This document shows positions 8,390 through 17,781 of a stretch of DNA of 64,000 bases, in pieces. Numbering within the stretch: the first letter of the stretch is position 1; every line of letters begins with the position of its first letter. Source of the DNA: CAMYOC01 sp963704875 (lineage in GTDB: Bacteria > Pseudomonadota > Gammaproteobacteria > Steroidobacterales > XN24); the NCBI GenBank assembly GCA_963704875.1, contig CAVPIA010000008.1, positions 1,612,001 through 1,676,000 of the forward strand, in the 5' to 3' direction. The notes beneath the pieces were generated by a model that ran no database searches, had not been told where the DNA came from, and saw only the letters and a list, made by a program, of their open reading frames with translations. The translations under genes were made by a program, and so were the position numbers.

Positions 8390-10261
8390 GTGTTCCAGAT
8401 GGACCTGCAACGGGCTGAGCGCGGTCTGCATGATCGCAGAGTGGGCGAAGCGGAAACGATCTGCCAGTCGGTGCTCGCCGAGCGGCCAGACCATGTGTGG
8501 GCATTGCGCTTGATGGCCGAAGTCCGGCTCAAGCAGAGCCGGCCGGATCTGGCTTGGGAATTCATCAATCAGGCGCTGGATCTGGATATCAGCGACCCGC
8601 TGTTGTTCAACATTCGCGGACGAATTCTCAACAACCGCAATGAACTCGATGAGGCGGAGGCAGATTTCCGTCAGGCGCTTGAACTGGACCCACAATTCGC
8701 CGATGCCCATAGCAACCTGGGCCATGTACTGCGGCGCAAGGGGTATAAGGAAGCCGCAGAGCAGTGTTTCCGCAGCGCGCTTTCGCACAAGCCTGAGCAT
8801 GGCAATGCCAATCTCAATCTGGGCTCGATGCTGTATGAGCAAGGGCATATCGAACTCGCCATCCGGCATCTCGAGCGCGGGCTCAAGGAAGAGATGGTCA
8901 ACCGGCCGGGCCGTTACAACCTGGCCATCGCCCAGCATCAGGTCGGCCGTCTGGATGAAGCGGTACATAACTACCGGCAGGTGATCGCCGAGGGCGAACG
9001 CGACCCCGACGTATTCAGCAATCTTTCCTCGGTGCTGATGGCGATGGGCGATTTGACGATCGCTGCAGCAGGATTTGAAACTGCGCTGGAAATTGATCCG
9101 GACCACGCACCGTCACTGGCTGGGCTGGCTGGGCTGCTGGAGCTAAACGGCGAATTCAAGCGCGGGATCGCCCTGTTATTGCCATACCTGAAACAGGGGA
9201 CAGCCAGCCCGACCATGCGGGTTGCCTACGCCCGTCTGCTGCGCAGACTTGAGCGCGGCAAGGAAGCCTTGTTGCACCTTGCGCCGCTGGCCAGCGATAA
9301 GAGCCTTGCGGATCACGAGCGCTCTGCCATCCATTTCACTCTTGGTGATTTGCTCGACGATCTAAAGGAATATGACCGCGCCTTCGCGCACTATCGACGC
9401 GCCAACAAATTTCATGCAGGGAAATATTCCCGAGCCGGTCGTGAACGTGAAATCGAGCGGCTGATGAATGTGTTCAACCGCGACAACATGTCCCGACTCC
9501 CGCATTGCGAGCGGAACAACGAATTTCCGGTCTTCATCGTCGGTATGCCACGCTCCGGCACTTCTCTGGTCGAGCAGATACTGGCCAGTCACGAAGAGAT
9601 ATACGGCGCCGGCGAGCTCCGGGAGCTGGGACTGGCGGCGATGAGCCTTGGTCGAAACAAGCACGGCGTCCCCTATCCCGAGTGTCTTGAGATACTCGAT
9701 TCCGATCTACTCGGTGACGCGTCATCCCGCTATGTCGAGCGGCTGATGCGCAACCGCGGCAAAGTCGAACGAATAACCGACAAGATGTGGCAGAACTTCG
9801 AACAGCTCGGGCTGATCCAGCTGGTGTTGCCGAAGGCCCGGGTGATCCACTGTCAGCGTGATCCGGTAGATACCGGTCTGTCGTGTTTCCAGCAGAGTTT
9901 TGGTTCCGTCGGACCGCCGTTCAGTTACGACCTCGGTGATATCGCCCATTACTATGGCCAGTACCGGAGGTTGATGGAGCACTGGGAAGAGCATCTCGAT
10001 CTGCAGATACTTGATGTTCGCTATGAAGACCTGGTCAGCGACACCGAAAACGAGACCCGGCGGATGCTGAAATTTCTCGATCTGGACTGGGACCCGGATT
10101 GCCTCAAGTTCTACGACAATCCGCGTCTGGTGCGCACCGCCAGCCACGCTCAGGTCAAGCGACCTGTCTACACTTCGTCTGTCGGCCGCGCCGATCACTA
10201 CCGGAAGCACCTGGGGCCGCTGCTCGCGGGTCTGCGGACAGAGGGATTTTTGGGTGAGTAA
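8390..10261 (+). CDS. TPR-sulfotransferase, first gene of the six-gene operon
   Basis: 623 residues. The GTG at 8390 sits 4 nt after GGAGGTG (8379-8385) and is preferred, although ATG 8399 is possible. TPRs fill residues ~5-340. The sulfotransferase domain starts near residue 380 with FIVGMPRSGTSLVEQ, followed by GAGELREL with the candidate catalytic Glu, ITDKMWQNF, and HCQRDPVDTGLSCF. The DKMWQNF variant is shared only with the gene at 29558, making these two the closest pair of the set by motif. The tail is RTASHAQVKRPVYTSSVGR. Start of an operon whose later genes overlap each other. Confidence 0.92.
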   Translation: MFQMDLQRAERGLHDRRVGEAETICQSVLAERPDHVWALRLMAEVRLKQSRPDLAWEFINQALDLDISDPLLFNIRGRILNNRNELDEAEADFRQALELDPQFADAHSNLGHVLRRKGYKEAAEQCFRSALSHKPEHGNANLNLGSMLYEQGHIELAIRHLERGLKEEMVNRPGRYNLAIAQHQVGRLDEAVHNYRQVIAEGERDPDVFSNLSSVLMAMGDLTIAAAGFETALEIDPDHAPSLAGLAGLLELNGEFKRGIALLLPYLKQGTASPTMRVAYARLLRRLERGKEALLHLAPLASDKSLADHERSAIHFTLGDLLDDLKEYDRAFAHYRRANKFHAGKYSRAGREREIERLMNVFNRDNMSRLPHCERNNEFPVFIVGMPRSGTSLVEQILASHEEIYGAGELRELGLAAMSLGRNKHGVPYPECLEILDSDLLGDASSRYVERLMRNRGKVERITDKMWQNFEQLGLIQLVLPKARVIHCQRDPVDTGLSCFQQSFGSVGPPFSYDLGDIAHYYGQYRRLMEHWEEHLDLQILDVRYEDLVSDTENETRRMLKFLDLDWDPDCLKFYDNPRLVRTASHAQVKRPVYTSSVGRADHYRKHLGPLLAGLRTEGFLGE

Positions 10262-12122
10262 TATCAAACCGCCGGCCGAGCTGGCCGCGGCGATGGCGCG
10301 GCACCGGGCTGGAGACATGACCTCAGCCCGGCCCATGTACCGGCGTTATCTCGAAACATCGCCCCAGGATGCCGGCGCGTGGTGCCTGCTGGCGAGTCTG
10401 GAGGGGCAGTGTGGTGATCATGCGGCCGCGGCGCAGGCGTTTCGCAAAGCGATCGCCGCCAGCCCGGATCAGGCACAGGGCCACGCGGGTCTCGGCACCA
10501 GCATGCTGATGAGCGATCAGCCGGACGCGGCGGTTAAAGCATTCAGGCGGGCGCTGGAACTCGACCCGGATATTGCGGATGCCCGTTACCAGCTGGCGGT
10601 GGCCTTGCATCGCGCGCAACGTGCCGACCAGGCGATCGAAGTGCTCGAGCAGGTACTGGAGCAGCACCCAGGCCATCTCCAGGCGCGTTACAACCTGGGC
10701 GCGATCAGTCTCGAGCAGGGGCATCCCGAGCGCGCGATACCGTGTTTCCAGGCTGTGCTGGCGCAGGACAAGCGTCGGGTCCCGGCCTGGGTCGCACTGG
10801 CCCGTGCACAGATGGCGCTCGACCAGATTGACGAAGCCGAAGCGAGTCTCGAGCAGGCGCTCAAGCTTGCGCCGAGAGATGTGGCCGGGCGCGCCGCACT
10901 GGGAAGATTGCTGCAGTCGGTGGGTCGTCTCGATGAGGCCCGCGACGCGTTCTCTGCGGTATTGAAGACGCAGCCCCGGGACCCGCTTGCACTCGCGGGC
11001 ATTGCCGAACTGGATTGGCGCCTTGGTCAGTCAAAGCGCGGGCTGGAGGTTCTTGCGCCAACGCTGGGGCTGGATTTACCGGCGTTGCCGATCATGGTCG
11101 CAGCGGCGCGTCTGTGGCTGAGCACCGGGGCCCACCAGGAGGCCGTGGAGCGTCTGGGGCAGTGGGTTGCCGATCCGCGCGTGAGTGCCGCGATCGGCGC
11201 AGGATTGCGTGGCCTTCGCGGAGATGCGCTAGATGCGCTCGGTCGCCATGAGGATGCGTGGAATGAGTGGACGCGCGCCAATCAGGCGGTGCCGGCGCGG
11301 TTTGATCCGGCCCGGTTCGCTGCGGTGGTGGACGGGCTGATCGATGGCTTTGCCAGGATCACCCCGGCACCGGCAAGTTGGTCGGGCCCGGACCCGATCC
11401 TGGCGGTTGGTCTGCCGCGTTCAGGCAAAAGCGTCTGCGAGCAGATGCTGGCCTGCCACCCCGATATCCGTGGTGCGGGTGAATTGCGCGTACTCAGCGC
11501 GCTGACCAACACGGTTCGCGAGCTCAGCGGATCGCGTTTGCCTTATCCCGCGTGCATGACAGAGCTAAAACCGGAAGCGCTGGAGATGGCGTCTCAGCGC
11601 TATGCGGCCTCGCTGACGAGACGCGCAGGCGCAGCATCGAAGCTGTGCGACACGCAGCCGACCAATTTCATGAACGTCGGCCTGGCCGCCTTGCTGGCGC
11701 CCGGCCTGAAGGTGATCTTCTGCCGCCGCCAACCGCTGGATATGGCGCGCGCCTGCTACGCGCGGGGGTTTGCAGACCAGACCACTGCATTCAGCACAAA
11801 CCCCGCCTGGATCGGCAGTTATCTCGTCAACGCCGAACGCTTGATGGACCATTGGCGATCGCTGGGTATCGAGATACTCGATGTTGAATTCGAGGATCTG
11901 GTCACTGAGCCGGAGACCCAGCTGCGGCGCATGCTGGGCTTTCTGAAACTCGAATGGACCGATAGCTGCGCCGCATACCACGATCCGGATAAATCCAATC
12001 TGTCGGTGCCTCCGGTACTACATGGGCCGATGGACGCCACCCAGATTGGCCGCGGCGAGGCGTATCGAGAGCAGCTGAAGCCGGTGCTGGAGGCCATCGA
12101 AGAGGCGGCCGGCGGTGATTGA
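10254..12122 (+). CDS. divergent TPR-sulfotransferase (K/T-swapped active-site motifs)
   Basis: 622 residues, GTG start overlapping the previous gene by 8 bp. TPRs occupy residues ~1-350. The sulfotransferase domain departs from the others. The P-loop is GLPRSGKSVCEQ (Lys392 in place of the usual Thr). The DK-xx-NF motif reads DTQPTNF (Thr467 in place of Lys). The 3'-phosphate loop CRRQPLDMARACY has Ala500 in place of the Ser. The post-loop Glu (GAGELRVL) is kept. The C-terminal QVRxPxY tail is degenerate (SVPPVLHGPMDATQIGRGEAY). It may be a specialised enzyme or a pseudoenzyme that organises the other sulfotransferases. The open, full-length frame argues against decay. Confidence 0.88.
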   Translation: MSNIKPPAELAAAMARHRAGDMTSARPMYRRYLETSPQDAGAWCLLASLEGQCGDHAAAAQAFRKAIAASPDQAQGHAGLGTSMLMSDQPDAAVKAFRRALELDPDIADARYQLAVALHRAQRADQAIEVLEQVLEQHPGHLQARYNLGAISLEQGHPERAIPCFQAVLAQDKRRVPAWVALARAQMALDQIDEAEASLEQALKLAPRDVAGRAALGRLLQSVGRLDEARDAFSAVLKTQPRDPLALAGIAELDWRLGQSKRGLEVLAPTLGLDLPALPIMVAAARLWLSTGAHQEAVERLGQWVADPRVSAAIGAGLRGLRGDALDALGRHEDAWNEWTRANQAVPARFDPARFAAVVDGLIDGFARITPAPASWSGPDPILAVGLPRSGKSVCEQMLACHPDIRGAGELRVLSALTNTVRELSGSRLPYPACMTELKPEALEMASQRYAASLTRRAGAASKLCDTQPTNFMNVGLAALLAPGLKVIFCRRQPLDMARACYARGFADQTTAFSTNPAWIGSYLVNAERLMDHWRSLGIEILDVEFEDLVTEPETQLRRMLGFLKLEWTDSCAAYHDPDKSNLSVPPVLHGPMDATQIGRGEAYREQLKPVLEAIEEAAGGD

Positions 12123-14103
12123 ACCCGGTGCCTCCATGCCGGAGATCGAAGCGGATCTGCGGCAAGCGCTCGAAGCGCAACCGGGCGATCCACAACTCCT
12201 GGCTCGCCTGGCCGAGATAGAAATCGAGGCCGGCCGGCTTGGTGCAGCGGCGGATACCTTGCGTTCTCTGATCCAGGCTCAACCTGACGCAGAGGTGTTT
12301 GAGCGCCTGGGATCGGTTTTGAACCGGCTGGGCCGTTTCCAGGAAGCGCTACCGGCGCTAAGGCAGGCGCTGGATCTTCAGCCCGGTAACGCGACGGCCT
12401 GGAACAGCGCGGGTGAGGCGCTGGGCAACATTGGCCGGTTCAGCGAGGCGGTTAATGCTTTTGCCCGCGCTGTCGATCTGCGCCCGGACTTTGCGCACGC
12501 ACATTACAACCTTGGCCTGGCATTGCGCGCGGCGGGCAAGGCGGAATCCGCGGCCGGCGTTCTTGCCCGTGCCGCCGAGCTTGCGCCCGATGCCGTCGAG
12601 CCGCTGCAGGCGCTTGCTCACCAGTTGCATTCGCTGGGTCGCTATCAGCAGGCTGCGCGAGCCTATCGGAAGCTGGTCGAGCTGAGGCCGGATGATCCGG
12701 CCGCGCATACCAGTCTCGGCACCTCTCTGCACATGCTTGGTGATCTGTTGTCGGCGCGGGATTGCTATCAGCGGGCGCTGGAGCTGAGTCCGGACTACGC
12801 ACAGGCCCACAGTAATCTGGGCACGGTCTATCAGAGTCTGCGCGATGTCGAAGAGGCAGATGCTTGTTTCCGTCGGGCGCTCAGCGTGGCGCCCGGTCAT
12901 CAGGATGCGCTGGCCGGCCTGGCGACCAACCTCGATCGTCGCGGCAGCTATGCAGAAGGCTGGGCGCTGATCGAGCACGGATTCGATCCGGCGCGCAGCG
13001 GACTCGAGCTGGTGATCACCGGGGCGCAGCTGCAACGTCATCTGGGCAACAATCTGCGCGCGGCCGAGATTCTCCAGCTGGCACTGGAAAGGCAGGACCT
13101 GAACGATGCATCACGCCAGCGTTTGCACTTTAATCTGGGCCATGCGCTAAACGCCGAGTCCCGATATGAAGAGGCTTTCGACAATTATCGTCGCGGAAAC
13201 AAATTGAAGCCGGTGAGGTTCAACGGCCGCGAATATGATGATGATGTGAGGCGATTATTGCGGGTATATGCTCCGCAGAATGCAGCGACGCTGGCACGCG
13301 CCGAGAATGACGATGAGCGCCCGGTATTCGTCCTCGGCATGCCACGTTCCGGTACTTCTCTGGTTGAGCAGATCCTCGCCTGCCATGCTCAGATTGCCGG
13401 CGCCGGCGAGCTTTTGGACCTGGGTCGTCTGGCCATCAGCCTCGGCCAGGCCGAGGGATTGCGCTTTCCGGACAGCGCCGCCAGCGCCAGCCAGGAGGCG
13501 CTGGAGAGCGCAGCCAGCGAGTACAGCGACTGCCTTTCCGCGGTGGATACTACAGCGCTGCGAGTGATCGACAAGACGCCAGCGAACTATCTCTTCCTCG
13601 GCTTTGTCGAGCAGATGTTTCCCAACGCTCATGTGATCCATTGTGTACGTCATCCGCTGGATACGGCGCTGTCCTGCTATTTTCAGAATTTCGCCGGTCA
13701 GGGCATTCCGTTTTCCTATCGCCTGGACAATATTGTGACCTATTACAATCGCTATCTTGAGGTCATGGAGCACTGGCGAAATCACACGAGTCTGGCGTTC
13801 CACGAGGTGGTATACGAAGAGTTGGTGACCGGGCAGGAAGCCATCAGCCGGCAGCTGGTCAATTTTCTCGGGCTCGAGTGGGACCCTGCCTGTCTGGGCT
13901 TTCATGAATCCGGCCGACTGGTTGCAACCGCGAGCCATGCCCAGGTGCGGCGTCCGATGTATCACACGTCGTTGGGCCGCTACCGCCACTATCGCGACTG
14001 GATCGGTCCGTTGATCGAAGGCATAGATTGGGATGCATGGCATCGCAGCGGTTTCGCCGATCGGGTCGATTCACGAATTCCTGAGATGCCGGAACCGGCG
14101 TGA
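12115..14103 (+). CDS. TPR-sulfotransferase
   Basis: 662 residues. GTG 12115 overlaps the upstream gene by 8 bp; ATG 12136 is an alternative start. About ten TPRs (VFERLGSVLNRLGRFQEALPALRQALDLQP and similar) precede the sulfotransferase domain at residue ~403. It has FVLGMPRSGTSLVEQ, GAGELLDL with the putative base, VIDKTPANY, HCVRHPLDTALSCY and the tail ATASHAQVRRPMYHTSLGRYRHY. All the canonical residues are present, so an active enzyme is expected. Confidence 0.92.
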   Translation: MIEPGASMPEIEADLRQALEAQPGDPQLLARLAEIEIEAGRLGAAADTLRSLIQAQPDAEVFERLGSVLNRLGRFQEALPALRQALDLQPGNATAWNSAGEALGNIGRFSEAVNAFARAVDLRPDFAHAHYNLGLALRAAGKAESAAGVLARAAELAPDAVEPLQALAHQLHSLGRYQQAARAYRKLVELRPDDPAAHTSLGTSLHMLGDLLSARDCYQRALELSPDYAQAHSNLGTVYQSLRDVEEADACFRRALSVAPGHQDALAGLATNLDRRGSYAEGWALIEHGFDPARSGLELVITGAQLQRHLGNNLRAAEILQLALERQDLNDASRQRLHFNLGHALNAESRYEEAFDNYRRGNKLKPVRFNGREYDDDVRRLLRVYAPQNAATLARAENDDERPVFVLGMPRSGTSLVEQILACHAQIAGAGELLDLGRLAISLGQAEGLRFPDSAASASQEALESAASEYSDCLSAVDTTALRVIDKTPANYLFLGFVEQMFPNAHVIHCVRHPLDTALSCYFQNFAGQGIPFSYRLDNIVTYYNRYLEVMEHWRNHTSLAFHEVVYEELVTGQEAISRQLVNFLGLEWDPACLGFHESGRLVATASHAQVRRPMYHTSLGRYRHYRDWIGPLIEGIDWDAWHRSGFADRVDSRIPEMPEPA

Positions 14104-16121
14104 GCCGGGACACGCCCAGGCAGACCCTTGAGCAGGCGCGCCAGCGCGCGCTTGACCTGGCCAGGCAAGGCCGCATCGAGCAGGCGCTGGATAGCTGCAT
14201 AGAAGCCCTCTCAATCGAACCTGATGATGTCGGTAGCTTACGGCTGAGTGGCGAATTGCATCACCGGCTTGGGCGCTCCGGCGCCGCCAGGGACGCATTG
14301 AGTCGAGCTGTTCAACTGGACCCGGATTCCGCGCCGGTACGTCTGAGTCTGGCGCGAGCACTGGCATCGCTGGGTGATACGGCCGGGGCGGCAGCGCAGG
14401 TCGAAGCGGCGCTGGCATCGGCACCGGATGTGGCGCAGATTCAGAATCAGGCCGGCGAGCTACTTGGCAATATGGGTTTGACAGGCCGGGCGGAAGCACT
14501 GTTCCGACGAGCCCACGAACTTGATCCACTGCTGCCTGCGGCCCAATTCAATCTGGCCATGGCCGCTGTAGGCAGAGACGACGCAGCGCGCGCGCTCAGC
14601 TTGCTGCAGACACTGGTCGGGCAACGACCTGACCTGGCCATCGGCTGGCTGCAGCTCGGTGGCGTGCTCAACTCGCTGGGTCGATACAGTGACGCAGAGC
14701 GGGCGTTGCGGAGGCTGCTGCAGCTGGATGCCGGCCATGCCGTGGGATGGACCTGGCTGGGCGCAGCCCTGCAGCTGCAAGGGCGCTTCGATCAGGCCGA
14801 AGAGTGCTATCGCAAAGCGCTGAGAGCAGACTCGCGAAATGTGGATGCGCTGGCCAATCTGGGCAAGCTGGAACAGGCCCAGGGCAGGCCCGAACAGGCT
14901 GGTGAATGCTTCCGTAGGGCGCTGGAAATTGATTCAGGGCACGACCAGGCGAGATCCGGAATGGCGGCGTGGCTGGATAATCGCGGCGACTACGAGCAAG
15001 CCCTGGCCGTGCTCGAAACAGGCCCTGAAGCGGATCCGGCGGTTGTGGCGCCGATCAAGGCAAGGTCCTTGCGCAAGCTGGGGCGCCTGGATGAGGCCAG
15101 ATCGGTGCTCGAGTCCGCGTTGGCTGCGGCTCACCTGGGCGCTGAGGCTCAGGTGCAGCTGCGCTTTTCCCTGGCCCGGGTTCTTGATCAAAAAGGCGAA
15201 TACTCAAAGGCCTGGGACACTGCGGTTGAAGCCAATGAGCTGCGTCGGCGCTCGTTGCCGGCCGGGGCGCCGGAACGCGACATCGAGGCGCTCAGTAATG
15301 CGGTGGATGCCAGCTGTCGCGCGTTTTCTGCAGCGGCACTTGCGGCCTTGCCCCGCGCCAGCACTGGCAGCACCCGGCCGGTGTTTGTTGTCGGCATGCC
15401 GCGCAGCGGCAAGTCGCTGGTGGAACAGATTCTTTGCAGTCATCCCCGGGTCCATGGCGCCGGCGAGCTAACCATGATCGGCGACATCAGCGTTGCGCTG
15501 GGCGGCGAGACGAACAACTGGCCTGACAACGTCACACAACTCGACCAGGCGCAATTGGAGCGCCAGGCGGAGCGCTATCTGGCGCATCTCGATTCCCGAA
15601 TCGCGCTGCGCGACGCTGTGGCGGACCGGGTCACCGACACCATGCCGTTCAATTTCGTGCACCTGGGTTTGATCGAATTACTGTTTCCGGATGCCCATGT
15701 GATCCATTGTCACCGACACCCTCTGGACCTGATCCTGCGATGCTGGCTGAAGAACTTTGCTGGCCGCAGTCTGGCTTTCACCTTCGCGCTTGAGTCCATG
15801 GCGGCTTACTTTCTGCACTATCAGCGTTTGATGCAGCACTGGCGGAAGGTAAGCAAGCTGGCACTTTTTGAGATTCGATACGAAGCACTGGTGGACAGGC
15901 CAGAGCAACACAGCCGGCAACTGGTCGAGTTTCTCGGTCTGGAATGGGACCCCCGCTGTCTCAGGTTTTTTGAACAGGGGATAGCGACCAGCGCAGCCGA
16001 AACTCCGATCCGTCAGCCGCTGTTCTCACGGGAGGTCGGTGGCTGGCGGCACTACCAGCAGTGGCTGCAGCCATTCGCGGAGGCGCTGGATGCCGCGGGC
16101 TATGAACATGGAACGCGCTGA
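14100..16121 (+). CDS. divergent TPR-sulfotransferase (K/T-swapped active-site motifs)
   Basis: 673 residues, the longest TPR-sulfotransferase of the operon, starting at a GTGA overlap. Eleven or so TPRs precede the catalytic domain at residue ~426. The P-loop is VVGMPRSGKSLVEQ with Lys438, the downstream motif is VTDTMPFNF with Thr514, and the 3'-phosphate loop is HRHPLDLILRCW with Arg547 where the others have Ser. This is the same set of substitutions as in the gene at 10254, so the two form a sub-family. Unlike that gene it retains a near-normal C-terminal tail (PIRQPLFSREVGGWRHY). The GAGELTMI Glu is present. Confidence 0.88.
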   Translation: MSRDTPRQTLEQARQRALDLARQGRIEQALDSCIEALSIEPDDVGSLRLSGELHHRLGRSGAARDALSRAVQLDPDSAPVRLSLARALASLGDTAGAAAQVEAALASAPDVAQIQNQAGELLGNMGLTGRAEALFRRAHELDPLLPAAQFNLAMAAVGRDDAARALSLLQTLVGQRPDLAIGWLQLGGVLNSLGRYSDAERALRRLLQLDAGHAVGWTWLGAALQLQGRFDQAEECYRKALRADSRNVDALANLGKLEQAQGRPEQAGECFRRALEIDSGHDQARSGMAAWLDNRGDYEQALAVLETGPEADPAVVAPIKARSLRKLGRLDEARSVLESALAAAHLGAEAQVQLRFSLARVLDQKGEYSKAWDTAVEANELRRRSLPAGAPERDIEALSNAVDASCRAFSAAALAALPRASTGSTRPVFVVGMPRSGKSLVEQILCSHPRVHGAGELTMIGDISVALGGETNNWPDNVTQLDQAQLERQAERYLAHLDSRIALRDAVADRVTDTMPFNFVHLGLIELLFPDAHVIHCHRHPLDLILRCWLKNFAGRSLAFTFALESMAAYFLHYQRLMQHWRKVSKLALFEIRYEALVDRPEQHSRQLVEFLGLEWDPRCLRFFEQGIATSAAETPIRQPLFSREVGGWRHYQQWLQPFAEALDAAGYEHGTR

Positions 16122-17781
16122 TCCCGCCGCGCTGGAGCAGGCAGTTGCGCTGTTGCGCGCAGGCCGGGTGAGCGATGCAGAGCGGCTGCTGCTCCCCATC
16201 GCGGCGGGGTCGCTGCCGCTGTCGCTGCTCGGTACCAGGATAGAATTGCATCTGCGCGCCGGTCGACTGGATGCGGCAAAGGCGGATCTGGATATTGCCC
16301 GCGCCAAAGCGCCAGGCGACCCGCGGGTGGTCGACGCCGCTGCAGCACTGGCGATGACGGTTGGCAATTTTTCGGCGGCGATCCGATTGTTGCAGAAGGT
16401 GCTGGATCAGGCGCCGGGCAAGCCCCGCTTGTGGTATCGACTGGGCGTTGTCTGCCACGCTGCCGGCGACTATCGGCGGGCGCTGGATGCCTATGAACGG
16501 GCATCGGTCCTGGCTCCTGGCAAGGTGGAACCGCGTATCGGGCGCGCCGCGGTATGGCAGATCCTCGGGCATTTCGAGCAGGCGCGAGCGGCGCTGGAAG
16601 ACGTACTCACGATCGCGCCAGGGCATCCCGATGCGCTAACCGCGCTTGCGGCCCAGTACGAAGTTCGCGGCCAGCCGCGGCATGGACTGGCATTGATCCA
16701 GCCTTTGATCGCAGGCGCGAGCACGCCTGAGATGAAGCTGGTCTATGCCCGACTGCTGCGTCAGGTGGGCCGCCACGAGGAAGCACGCGCGGTCCTGGGA
16801 TCCATGGCCGATAGCGTGTTGAGCGGCCATCAGCACGCACGGCTGCTGTTCGCCCGTGCGGATCTGCTCCATGATGCCGCTGAGTTTGCCGAGGCGTTCG
16901 AGTGTTACCGCCAGGCCAACGCAGCGACGCCTGGCCGATTCGACGCCCTGCGGCATCGGCGCAGAGTCTCCGCGATAATTGAAACCTGGACCCGGGATCG
17001 ATTGCGAACCCTGCGGTCAGTCGGCGTGGACAGCGACGCGCCGGTATTTATCCTCGGCATGCCGCGCTCGGGTACTTCGCTGGTGGAACGGGTGTTATCG
17101 CGCCATCCGGCGGTTCATGCGGGCGGAGAATCGACCGCTATCAGCGATATCGAGCGGCGTTTGCGCGGTACGCAATGGGTCCCGGATCCCGGCCAGATTA
17201 CGCCGGCGCAATGGCATGAACAGGCAGCGTCGTATCTCGCTACCCGGCAGGCATCGCTACACCGTCATGTCACAGACAAGATGCCGGCCAATTTTCTCCA
17301 TCTCGGATTGATTCAGACGCTGTTCCCACATGCCCGGGTGATCCACGTAAAGCGTGATCCCCTGGACGTCGCATTGTCCTGTTTCTGTCAGGACTTCAGT
17401 GCACCGGGCCTGGCATGGAGTCGGCAATTGCCGGACATTGCTGCGTACTATTCGGATTATCGCCGACTAATGTTGCACTGGCAGGCCACGCTGGATTTGC
17501 CAATGCTGCAGTTGGAGTATGAGCGGCTGGTAGATCAACCCGGGATTGTAATCCGGGAGTTGCTCGACTTTGTCGGGCTGGACTGGGATCCGGTCTGTGT
17601 TGCAGATGGGCAACCGGTGGCAACCGGTCCGGCCGGGGGCGACGAAGCCATCATGGCAACCGCCAGTTATCAACAGGTTAAGCAACCGATCTACGCGTCC
17701 TCGGTTGGTCGCCACAAGGACTATGCGGAACAGCTTGCGCCATTGCTGCGGATGCTGGAACAGGCGGAAGATGATCGTTGA
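16102..17781 (+). CDS. TPR-sulfotransferase
   Basis: About 559 residues from ATG 16102 (or ATG 16108), overlapping the previous stop by 14-20 bp. An in-frame codon further upstream lies deep inside the previous gene and is rejected. TPRs cover residues ~5-300. The sulfotransferase domain begins at ~314 with FILGMPRSGTSLVER, then AGGESTAI (candidate Glu), VTDKMPANF and HVKRDPLDVALSCF. A small insertion (DGQPVATGPAGGDEAIM) sits between the FVGLDWDPVC segment and the QVKQPIYASSVGR tail. It is shorter than its neighbours mainly through fewer TPRs. Confidence 0.91.
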   Translation: MNMERADPAALEQAVALLRAGRVSDAERLLLPIAAGSLPLSLLGTRIELHLRAGRLDAAKADLDIARAKAPGDPRVVDAAAALAMTVGNFSAAIRLLQKVLDQAPGKPRLWYRLGVVCHAAGDYRRALDAYERASVLAPGKVEPRIGRAAVWQILGHFEQARAALEDVLTIAPGHPDALTALAAQYEVRGQPRHGLALIQPLIAGASTPEMKLVYARLLRQVGRHEEARAVLGSMADSVLSGHQHARLLFARADLLHDAAEFAEAFECYRQANAATPGRFDALRHRRRVSAIIETWTRDRLRTLRSVGVDSDAPVFILGMPRSGTSLVERVLSRHPAVHAGGESTAISDIERRLRGTQWVPDPGQITPAQWHEQAASYLATRQASLHRHVTDKMPANFLHLGLIQTLFPHARVIHVKRDPLDVALSCFCQDFSAPGLAWSRQLPDIAAYYSDYRRLMLHWQATLDLPMLQLEYERLVDQPGIVIRELLDFVGLDWDPVCVADGQPVATGPAGGDEAIMATASYQQVKQPIYASSVGRHKDYAEQLAPLLRMLEQAEDDR

